A stretch of DNA of 13,269 nucleotides from CAZPMT01 sp964587655 (GTDB lineage: Bacteria; Hydrogenedentota; Hydrogenedentia; Hydrogenedentales; SLHB01), in contig CAZPMT010000150.1 of assembly GCA_964587655.1 (NCBI GenBank), positions 1-13,269 of the forward strand. Direction: 5' to 3'. Position numbers and translations under genes: made by a program. Below, piece after piece: positions 1 to 6,196 of the stretch. The first letter of the stretch is position 1; each line of letters begins with the position of its first letter. The notes under the pieces were generated by a model. It was given only the letters and a program-made list of their open reading frames with translations. It made no database searches and had not been told where the DNA came from.

Positions 1-138
1 TTTAGTGGCCGCGCCCCGCCGTATCCGATGGCCTACTCGCGCCGAAATATGCATCTACAGTTTGCGCCAGTCTTGCGGATGAAGACACGCCTTCGGGATG
101 TGCTTTCTATGCCACCGTTAGGCTGGCGCATTTCTTTT
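1..138. other. non-coding leader upstream of the recombinase
   Basis: No gene is visible here. The segment contains the words agtggccgcgccc (4-16) and gaaatatgca (44-53). Both recur, fused together and in inverted orientation, near the right end of the window (13219-13241). An 8-bp inverted repeat, tgcgccag at 63-70 and ctggcgca at 123-130, brackets 52 bases just before the recombinase ribosome binding site. It could be a protein-binding or recombination site, but the arms are short and chance is possible. No tRNA gene or promoter hexamers could be assigned with confidence. Confidence 0.4.
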
Positions 139-144
139 GGAGGA
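139..144 (+). promoter_or_regulatory. ribosome binding site of the recombinase gene
   Basis: GGAGGA sits seven bases before the ATG at 152. This strong Shine-Dalgarno match decides for ATG 152 over the in-frame TTG at 137, which overlaps the site itself. Confidence 0.75.
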
Positions 145-151
145 GCCTGAT

Positions 152-1375
152 ATGACGGTGAACATCACGGAACGGAAGCGGAAACGATGTACGGCGATCT
201 TACTCGACTACCATGACGCGGACGGCCAACGTCATCAATTGGTAGTCGGGAAGGCGTCATCGCCGGAGGCCCTGGCAGTCATCAAACGAGAGGCCATCGT
301 CAAGGCTAAGCAGATCGAGCTTGATCTCGTGAAGGGAACTCACAGGCCGAACATGGGCGAGGAACTGCTCGACGCGGCATTCCTGGAATTCGACAGCTAC
401 CTTGAGGCGTCCACACGGCGCGCGGGCACAAGGGAATTGTATCGGAACGGGGTAAAGGTGTTTCGGCGGTTCCTGAAAACGACACGGGCGACGCGGTTGC
501 GCGATGTGACGCCGGATCTCGTGGTGAAGTTTGTTCAGGAACGCCGGGCCGTGAGAGCGCCCTCTACTGTCAACGAAAATGTGAAGGTGCTACACGCGGT
601 GTTCGCGCGTTTCGTGCGGCGCGGGTTGATAGCGGCGAATCCGTTCTCACATGCGGACGTGAAGGACGTTACGCCTTCGGCGGAGAAGCACGAGCGGTGT
701 CCCACGGATGATGAATTCCAGGCGGTGATGGACAGAGCGGACGGAGACTACCGGGGGTTGTTTCTTCTCTTGGGCGAATCCGGTCTGCGAATCAATGAGG
801 CGTTGCATCTTCGTTGGTGTGACCTTCACTTCGGACAAGACGACGTCAACTGGCTTCGTGTGGAACCTCACGGCGGATGGGAACCGAAGACGAAGTCATC
901 CGTGCGGACGGTCCCAATATCGCCCCGTGTCGAGGCCATGCTAAGGGCGCGGTTGTCTGGCATGGCGCGGTTGACGCCCACTGAGCGCATATTCCCCTGT
1001 CTATTGACCCCTGAGCGCGTACGTGATAAGTTCAATGCGATCTTGTGTGGCTGTAACCTGCACGAGAAAGACGGCATGGGACAGAAACTTCGCGTCCATT
1101 CGTTGCGGCACTACTACGCAACGCGGCTTGTGAGAAGCGGCGCGGACCCGGCAAGCGTGAGAGACCTACTTGGACACACGAGCATCAGTGTCACGAATCG
1201 GTATTTCAACGTTCCGAGAGGCGAGCTATTCCGGGCCGTGTCGGGCGCGTTCGGCGTCACAGAAAACGTCACAGACTCCACACGTTTGTATACGTTTCCA
1301 CAGGACGCTGTACGCAATAGGCAGGAAACGGCGATTTCGCAAGCCGTTGTAAGTCAAGCGATTGCAGCAGTATGA
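152..1375 (+). CDS. tyrosine recombinase / phage-type integrase
   Basis: A 407-residue site-specific recombinase that would cut and rejoin DNA through a 3'-phosphotyrosine intermediate. The N-terminal part (about residues 1-70) is basic and resembles an arm-binding domain. A helical SAM-like core-binding domain follows (about 75-165), then the catalytic domain (about 185-360). The full catalytic set is visible: Arg213 in ESGLRINEAL, a hairpin lysine at 246 or 248 in PKTKSSVRTVPI, His316 and Arg319 in HSLRHYYATRL, His342 in LLGHTS, and nucleophile Tyr351 in TNRYFNV. A tail of about 56 residues follows the tyrosine. The enzyme is longer than XerC/XerD (about 300) and lacks an integron-integrase look, so a phage or genomic-island integrase is the best reading. 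The next gene starts 67 bases downstream and is unrelated. No excisionase, cargo or att repeats are visible, so its element is either outside the window or decayed. The gene itself looks intact. Confidence 0.93.
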   Translation: MTVNITERKRKRCTAILLDYHDADGQRHQLVVGKASSPEALAVIKREAIVKAKQIELDLVKGTHRPNMGEELLDAAFLEFDSYLEASTRRAGTRELYRNGVKVFRRFLKTTRATRLRDVTPDLVVKFVQERRAVRAPSTVNENVKVLHAVFARFVRRGLIAANPFSHADVKDVTPSAEKHERCPTDDEFQAVMDRADGDYRGLFLLLGESGLRINEALHLRWCDLHFGQDDVNWLRVEPHGGWEPKTKSSVRTVPISPRVEAMLRARLSGMARLTPTERIFPCLLTPERVRDKFNAILCGCNLHEKDGMGQKLRVHSLRHYYATRLVRSGADPASVRDLLGHTSISVTNRYFNVPRGELFRAVSGAFGVTENVTDSTRLYTFPQDAVRNRQETAISQAVVSQAIAAV

Positions 1376-1442
1376 GCAGTACCGCTGAAATAGGGACCCG
1401 TACTATAAGTATTCAGGAATTCAAGACCATGGGCGAAGAAGA

Positions 1443-2387
1443 ATGAAAAGTACTTCACCTGAGATCTCCGTCGTAGTCCCTGTATTCAACGAGGCGCCGA
1501 ACCTCAAAGAATTGTATGCGCGGGTGGTCGCGGCGTTGGAACCCCTGGGCCGGTCTTTCGAAGTGGTAACCGTCGACGATGGGAGCAACGACGGGAGCTT
1601 CGAGATCCTCGCCGAGTTGCAGGCCGCGGATCCCCGTCTCCGTATCGTGCGTCTCGCCCGAAACTTCGGCCAGACCCCGGCGTTGTATGCGGGGTTCGCG
1701 AACGTGCGCGGCCGGATCATTCTACAGCTTGACGCGGACCTCCAGAATCCGCCCGAAGAACTCGTCAAGCTCATCGCGAAGCTGGATGAGGGTTACGACG
1801 TCGTGCAGGGCTGGCGCGAGAACCGTCAGGACGCGGGTTTTCGCCGTTATGCGTCAAAGATCCTGAACGCAATCGTCTCATGGGCGGCGAACGTGAAGAT
1901 CCGCGACCTCGGCTGCGGCCTCAAGGCCTATCGTCGCGAGGTGATCGATCATCTGGCACACTTCACGCACCATTCGCGATACTTGCCGGCCGAACTCGTC
2001 TGGCTCGGGGCGCGCATCGCCGAGGTCAAGGTCGAACATCGCGAGCGGGCCGCGGGCAAGGGGAAGTACAGTCTCTGGACGCTTCTGCGGCTCAACTTCG
2101 ATATGATCTCGAGTGTAACGACGGCCCCGATCAAGTTCGTGGGGTTTCTGGGGATCCTGCTCTCGACGGTTGGGTTTGGGATGGGCTCGCTCATCCTTGC
2201 ATGGCGCATCATGTACGGAAACTACGACCCGTTCCTTACTGTCACCGCTCTCTTCTTCATAATGTCCGGACTCCAGACGACCGCCCTTGGCCTCCTGTGC
2301 GAGTACGTGAGCCGAATCTTCATCGAGGCGCAGAACAAGCCCTACTACATCATTCGTGAAGTGCGGGAAGAAGAGAGGGACACGTGA
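1443..2387 (+). CDS. GT2 glycosyltransferase, polyprenyl-phosphate type (ArnC/GtrB/DPM1-like)
   Basis: A 314-residue inner-membrane glycosyltransferase expected to move a sugar from a nucleotide donor to undecaprenyl phosphate on the cytoplasmic face. The GT-A domain occupies about residues 7-225. VVPVFNEAPNL opens it, Asp45-Asp46 in VDDGSNDGS contact the nucleotide, and Asp97-Ala-Asp99 in LQLDADLQNPP is the metal-binding DXD motif. The block around RAAGKGKYSLW is typical of the DPM1/GtrB/ArnC branch. Two hydrophobic helices (about 229-252 and 259-284) form the usual C-terminal anchor. Its stop overlaps the GTG start of the next gene by four bases, so translation is probably coupled with the ATP-grasp and epimerase genes. 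The sugar cannot be read from sequence. The start is the ATG at 1443; only a weak purine run (gaagaa) precedes it. Confidence 0.9.
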   Translation: MKSTSPEISVVVPVFNEAPNLKELYARVVAALEPLGRSFEVVTVDDGSNDGSFEILAELQAADPRLRIVRLARNFGQTPALYAGFANVRGRIILQLDADLQNPPEELVKLIAKLDEGYDVVQGWRENRQDAGFRRYASKILNAIVSWAANVKIRDLGCGLKAYRREVIDHLAHFTHHSRYLPAELVWLGARIAEVKVEHRERAAGKGKYSLWTLLRLNFDMISSVTTAPIKFVGFLGILLSTVGFGMGSLILAWRIMYGNYDPFLTVTALFFIMSGLQTTALGLLCEYVSRIFIEAQNKPYYIIREVREEERDT

Positions 2388-3448
2388 ACCCTCCCCGTCT
2401 CAACGTGCTAGTCCTGGCCGCCGGCGGAAACGTCAGCGAGGGAATTCTCAAGGCGCTCGCTCTGAGTAAGCTGTCCTGCAACGTCATCGGGGCGGATATC
2501 GGCCCCTTGAAGTTGGGACTCTACACGACGGACCGGGCCTATCTATCGCCGTGGGCGCGCGATGAGGGGTTCGTTCACTGGCTGCTCGACACCTGCCGCA
2601 AAGAGTCGGTACACGCCGTTCTGACGGGCGCTGAAGCCATCCTCCCCACGCTCGCCCGGCATGCGGCGCTTATCCGCGCGGAGACGGGCGCCGTATGTGT
2701 CGTGAGCGATCCTGCCACGCTGGATATCGGCGACGACAAGCTGCTCACGTGCCAATGGCTCGTCGAACACGCCTTCCGCTGCCCGGCTTACGCGTTGTCC
2801 GAGGACAGGCCGGCACTCGACCATCTTGCGAACACATACGGGTATCCCCTGCTGGCGAAACCGCGCCGCGGCGGCGGATCGCGCGGCATCGTGCGAGTGT
2901 GCGACGAAGCGGATCTGGGCTACGTGGCGCTGAAAAAAGGCTTTCTTGTCCAGCGCTATATCGGCGACGCGGAATCCGAGTATACGGCGGGTTGTTTTTC
3001 GGATCGCGACGGGATCGTGCGCGGCGTGATCGTGATGCGGCGCGAGTTGCACGAGGGGACGACCGTCCAGGCCGAAATCGGCATGTTCCCTGAACTGCGC
3101 GAAGAGGCCATCCGAATCGCGGAGGCGCTGAAGCCGATGGGACCGAGCAATATCCAGATGCGCATGACGGACGAAGGTCCCGTATGCTTCGAGATTAACG
3201 GGAGGTTCTCCGGAACGACACCGGCGCGTGCGCGGTTCGGGTTCAACGAAGTCGAGGCGGCCCTGCGCCACTACGTCCTGAACGAGCCGGCCTATGACCT
3301 GCCGGTGATCACCCAGGGCATCATGCTGCGATACTGGAATGAGGCCTTCGTGGACGCGAATGCATGCGCCCGCCTTCGGGATACGGGATCGCTTGAAGAT
3401 CCGCACCAATATCGCATTCGCATCGAGGACTACGGGATTCGGCCATGA
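2384..3448 (+). CDS. ATP-grasp ligase, carbamoyl-phosphate-synthase-like
   Basis: A 354-residue cytoplasmic ATP-grasp protein. Members of this fold join a carboxylate, activated as acyl phosphate, to an amine or similar nucleophile. Residues 7-120 form a pre-ATP-grasp domain starting with NVLVLAAGGNVSEGI. The ATP-binding part has Lys159 in PLLAKPRRGGGSRGI, and the metal/ATP end has Glu270 and Asn272 in CFEINGRFSGTT. This matches the EINPRFSG block of CarB-like ligases, with Gly in place of Pro. It starts at a GTG that overlaps the glycosyltransferase stop (GTGA), with gagaggga just upstream as ribosome binding site, and it overlaps the next gene by ATGA. The setting suggests it attaches an amino acid or other small group to a sugar or lipid-linked intermediate. 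That is inference: the sequence does not give the substrate. The fold assignment is firm. Confidence 0.85.
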   Translation: MNPPRLNVLVLAAGGNVSEGILKALALSKLSCNVIGADIGPLKLGLYTTDRAYLSPWARDEGFVHWLLDTCRKESVHAVLTGAEAILPTLARHAALIRAETGAVCVVSDPATLDIGDDKLLTCQWLVEHAFRCPAYALSEDRPALDHLANTYGYPLLAKPRRGGGSRGIVRVCDEADLGYVALKKGFLVQRYIGDAESEYTAGCFSDRDGIVRGVIVMRRELHEGTTVQAEIGMFPELREEAIRIAEALKPMGPSNIQMRMTDEGPVCFEINGRFSGTTPARARFGFNEVEAALRHYVLNEPAYDLPVITQGIMLRYWNEAFVDANACARLRDTGSLEDPHQYRIRIEDYGIRP

Positions 3449-4395
3449 GAATCATGGTCACGGGAACCAGCGGACTGATAGGCGGGGCAATCGCCCTGCG
3501 CTTGTGCGGCCAGGGCCACGAGGTCGTCGGACTGAGCCGTCGCAAGTCGCCGTTCCTTCCCGCGTGTATCACCCAACTCGAAGCCGACATCGCTTCTCCG
3601 TCATTCCTGGAGAAAGTGCGCAATGAGGCGCCTCCGTGCGAGGCGATTGTCCATGCGGCTGCCGCTCGCAATCCAGCCCCCGGCGCGGCATCCGTATCGA
3701 CGACAAACTGTCTCGGAACCCAGCAGATGATCGCTTTGGCGCAAGCATGGCCGGCGGTATCAGGATCGATGACGCGCGCCTTCTTGTTCCTGTCCGGCGT
3801 TAGCGTCGTAGGTGTCCCGCAAGAACACCCCATCACCGAAGAACACCCCGCACGGCCGTCGTCCGCGTATCTTGCATCGAAGCTCTTCGGAGAACACTTG
3901 GTGAATATTGCATGCAGCGCTGGGCTTCAGGGAGCAAGCTTTCGCGTTACGGCGCCGATAGGGCCCGATATGCCGCGAGACCGCATCGTTTCCTTATTCA
4001 TTCAACGTGCGTTGAACGGACAGCCCATTGTGTTGAATGGCGCCGGCAGGCGCCGCCAGGATTACGTCGACGTCCGAGACGTCGCACGCGCGGCGGGACG
4101 ATGGCTCATGCACCCCGTCGAAGGCGTGTTCAACATCGCCTCGGGGCGGTCCACATCGAACCTCGAACTGGCGAAGTTGTGCACAGGCGTGTTGAACTCA
4201 ACGTCGCTAATCGAGTTCAGCGGCAAGCCCGACCCGGACGACGCCGTCGCATGGGACGTGTCCATCGAAAAAGCCAAGCGGGCCTTCGGCTACGAGCCAG
4301 CCGTAACGATGGAAGACTCTATTCTGCAAATCGCGGCGGCGCTAAACCTAGAAACGGCCGTTGAACCACGGATGAACACGGATGAACACGGATAG
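3445..4395 (+). CDS. NAD-dependent epimerase/dehydratase (extended SDR)
   Basis: A 316-residue Rossmann-fold enzyme of the nucleotide-sugar epimerase/dehydratase family. Thr6-Gly7-Thr-Ser-Gly10-Leu-Ile-Gly13 is the TGxxGxxG cofactor motif. Tyr142 and Lys146 in SAYLASKLFGE form the YxxxK pair, with a catalytic Ser at 117 or 120 in FLSGVSVVG. The likely substrate is an NDP-sugar, but the exact reaction (epimerisation, dehydration or reduction) is not readable. The ATG overlaps the preceding stop as ATGA, closing a three-gene translationally coupled cassette. The last residues, roughly EPRMNTDEHG and the TAG stop, are encoded by the left arm of an inverted-repeat element that begins at 4361. The natural C-terminus has therefore probably been replaced by repeat-derived sequence. 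The catalytic core is untouched. Confidence 0.88.
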   Translation: MRIMVTGTSGLIGGAIALRLCGQGHEVVGLSRRKSPFLPACITQLEADIASPSFLEKVRNEAPPCEAIVHAAAARNPAPGAASVSTTNCLGTQQMIALAQAWPAVSGSMTRAFLFLSGVSVVGVPQEHPITEEHPARPSSAYLASKLFGEHLVNIACSAGLQGASFRVTAPIGPDMPRDRIVSLFIQRALNGQPIVLNGAGRRRQDYVDVRDVARAAGRWLMHPVEGVFNIASGRSTSNLELAKLCTGVLNSTSLIEFSGKPDPDDAVAWDVSIEKAKRAFGYEPAVTMEDSILQIAAALNLETAVEPRMNTDEHG

Positions 4396-4655
4396 TCACT
4401 TCGTATTCATGCAACTGCCAGATACCTCGAGACTCCAATCCCAGTTGCCGCGTTACTCTCTGCCATTCACTTGGAGGGTAGCGGTCAGGATTCTCATAAC
4501 CGTTTTGCATCCGTACTACTATCCGTCAGAATCTTGTCTTCCTTCGAAGATTGTCTTTGCGTTCTCTGAGTTCTTTGTGGTTAAGACTATGTGGACTTGT
4601 CCGTTTGGCTGCGGCTATGCTGCGCTGTGTTCATCCGTGTTTATCCGTGGTTCAA
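4361..4655. repeat. 295-bp inverted-repeat element (MITE-like)
   Basis: The left arm (4361-4389) and right arm (4627-4655) are inverted copies, 28 of 29 bases matching. They start with ttgaaccacgg and carry internal repeats of the unit gatgaacacg. The 237-bp interior has no convincing gene. It includes the word string gttctctgagttctttgtgg (4561-4580) and a small 7-bp stem, gcaactg at 4411-4417 with cagttgc at 4442-4448. From memory, sequences of this kind recur many times in genomes of Planctomycetes-like and other environmental bacteria; that is recollection, not a search. No clear target-site duplication is visible. The left arm runs into the end of the epimerase gene, and the right arm ends 31 bases before cbiQ. 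The element thus fills the whole gap between the two plus-strand gene groups. Confidence 0.75.
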
Positions 4656-4686
4656 TCGCAGAATTCAGGATGAAAGCTGAGTCCTC

Positions 4687-5460
4687 GTGAGTGTCCCGTC
4701 CATGCAATTAGGAGCCGCGCACGCTTCCCACGCTGTCGCAAGCGTGGACGCGCGCATCAAACTGCTCTGTTTGGTCTTCGTCATGATCACGTGTGTAACG
4801 ACGCCTCCGGACCGGTTTGGCGCCTTTGCTGGATATTTCGGCGTCATACTTTCTCTCCTTCTGCTTGCGCGTCCCCCGTTGAGAACGGTGCTGGGCCCTG
4901 TTTGCGTCATCCTGCCGTTCGTCGTTCTATGCGCGGCCTTCATACCGTTCATGCACGAGGACGCGGCCGGCGGCGGATACAACCTGGGGATCGGCGGTCT
5001 CTCGGTATCCCGCTCCGGCTTGCTTATCTTCTGGAATGTGCTGTCCAAGGCGGTCTTCGGCGTGCTCTGCATAGTCCTCTTAATCCATTCGACGCCGTTT
5101 CCACTCGTGCTCCGCGCGCTCGAGGAACTGCGCATGCCGCGACTCTGCGTTCTGCTCACTGGTTTCCTCTACCGTTACCTTTTCGTGCTTGCCGACGAGG
5201 CGTTGCGCATGAAGCGGGCGCGCGACTCGAGGGGCTATAGCGGACGCTGGCTTTGGCAGGCGGGCGTCATTGGCCGGATGCTGGGCACGTTATTCCTGCG
5301 GAGTTATGAACGGGGTGAACGCATTTACCTCGCTATGTCGGCGCGAGGTTTCGAGGGCCGCATGCCGTCGTCCCGACACGAGCCGCTGCGCGCGGCTGAT
5401 TATGCGTTCCTCGCCGGGACAGTCGTAGTGTTCCTCGCGCTTCGGATTCTTGTCTTATGA
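4687..5460 (+). CDS. cbiQ: ECF transporter T component, CbiQ family
   Basis: A 257-residue integral membrane protein, the coupling (T) subunit of an energy-coupling-factor importer. It opens with SVDARIKLLCLV, the usual start of CbiQ proteins. Hydrophobic segments lie near residues 24-42, 47-66, 72-96, 112-136 and 236-257. Two Arg-Gly boxes in the cytoplasmic region, ARDSRGY and MSARGFEG, correspond to the coupling motifs that dock on the ATPases. The CbiQ branch points to cobalt or nickel. The GTG start at 4687 keeps the whole family start; an ATG five codons later is possible, and neither has a clear ribosome binding site. The stop overlaps the ATG of the ATPase gene (ATGA), so T and A are made together. 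The S component (CbiM, CbiN) that normally precedes cbiQ is absent, and an inverted-repeat element occupies the upstream position. Confidence 0.87.
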   Translation: MSVPSMQLGAAHASHAVASVDARIKLLCLVFVMITCVTTPPDRFGAFAGYFGVILSLLLLARPPLRTVLGPVCVILPFVVLCAAFIPFMHEDAAGGGYNLGIGGLSVSRSGLLIFWNVLSKAVFGVLCIVLLIHSTPFPLVLRALEELRMPRLCVLLTGFLYRYLFVLADEALRMKRARDSRGYSGRWLWQAGVIGRMLGTLFLRSYERGERIYLAMSARGFEGRMPSSRHEPLRAADYAFLAGTVVVFLALRILVL

Positions 5461-6164
5461 ACGATATTCCCGCGCTTGAAATAGCCGGACTGAGCTACCG
5501 TTATCCCGACGGTACCGGCGCGCTGAACGGAATCGATTTGGTCGTCCGGACCGGCGAGAAGATCGCCATCATCGGCGCGAACGGCGCCGGGAAATCGACG
5601 TTGCTCCTCCACCTTAACGGGATCCTGAAAGGCAATGGAACGGTGCGGGTGTTTGGCGCACCCGTCGCACGATCTACGCTCAAGGGAATCCGGCGTGACG
5701 TGGGATTGGTGTTTCAGAATCCCGACGATCAACTGTTCTGTCCGACCGTTTTCGACGACGTCGCCTTCGGTCCCCGCAACATGAAGCTTCCGGAAGAAGA
5801 AGTGCGGCGGCGGGTGGAAAGCGCGCTGTGCCTTGTCGGCCTAGACGGACTCGAGCACAAGAGCGGGTTTCACCTGAGCATCGGACAGAAGAAGCGGGCG
5901 GCCCTGGCCACCGTGCTGTCGATGGACACGAAGATCCTCGCGCTGGACGAACCGACGAGCAACCTCGATCCGCGGGCGCGAAGGAACCTGATCGCGCTGC
6001 TGAAAGGCTTGACGGAAACGCAGATCGTCGCCACGCACGACCTCGGCCTTGTCGCGGACTTGTGCTCGCGCGTGGTGCTCCTCGAGCAAGGCAAGGTCGT
6101 AGCAGACGGCCCGCCGGAGGGCATTCTGGCCGACGCGGCGCTGCTCGGTGCGCATGGCCTTTGA
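5457..6164 (+). CDS. cbiO: ECF transporter ATPase, CbiO family
   Basis: A 235-residue ABC ATPase that powers the ECF importer from the cytoplasmic side. All nucleotide-binding motifs are present: Walker A GANGAGKST (40-48), Q-loop Gln87 in FQNPDDQLF, signature LSIGQKKRAA (from 140; Ile replaces the usual first Gly, as is common in variants), Walker B ALDEPTSNLD with Asp164 and Glu165, and H-loop His194 in VATHDLGL. FQNPDDQLF followed by TVFDDVAFGP is characteristic of the CbiO/EcfA group. Only one ATPase gene is present, as in dedicated (group I) cobalt or nickel systems, where it would act as a homodimer. It overlaps cbiQ by four bases and ends 32 bases before metXW, so the three genes are probably one transcript. 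Confidence 0.92.
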   Translation: MNDIPALEIAGLSYRYPDGTGALNGIDLVVRTGEKIAIIGANGAGKSTLLLHLNGILKGNGTVRVFGAPVARSTLKGIRRDVGLVFQNPDDQLFCPTVFDDVAFGPRNMKLPEEEVRRRVESALCLVGLDGLEHKSGFHLSIGQKKRAALATVLSMDTKILALDEPTSNLDPRARRNLIALLKGLTETQIVATHDLGLVADLCSRVVLLEQGKVVADGPPEGILADAALLGAHGL

Positions 6165-6176
6165 AATCTGTAGACC

Positions 6177-6194
6177 GAATAGTGTTATCTATTC
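6177..6194 (+). promoter_or_regulatory. small hairpin directly before the metXW start
   Basis: GAATAG (6177-6182) and CTATTC (6189-6194) form a perfect 6-bp inverted repeat with a 6-base loop, ending two bases before the ATG at 6197. No Shine-Dalgarno sequence is visible for metXW. The hairpin could affect initiation or be an operator half-pair, but the stem is AT-rich and short, so chance is possible. Confidence 0.3.
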
Positions 6195-6196
6195 CC

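Noticed and set aside
152..1375. An integron integrase with attI upstream.
   Set aside because: The protein is too long, the signature insertion of integron integrases is not seen, and no attC-like cassette array follows.
2543..3409. A 288-codon minus-strand open frame.
   Set aside because: It is fully antisense to the ATP-grasp gene, in GC-rich DNA where long shadow frames are expected, and its translation shows no recognisable domain.
5828..6196. An open frame continuous with metXW that extends far upstream, inside cbiO.
   Set aside because: It lies in a different frame of the well-supported cbiO gene, its translation is Arg/Pro-rich and unlike any MetX, and MetX similarity starts just after ATG 6197.
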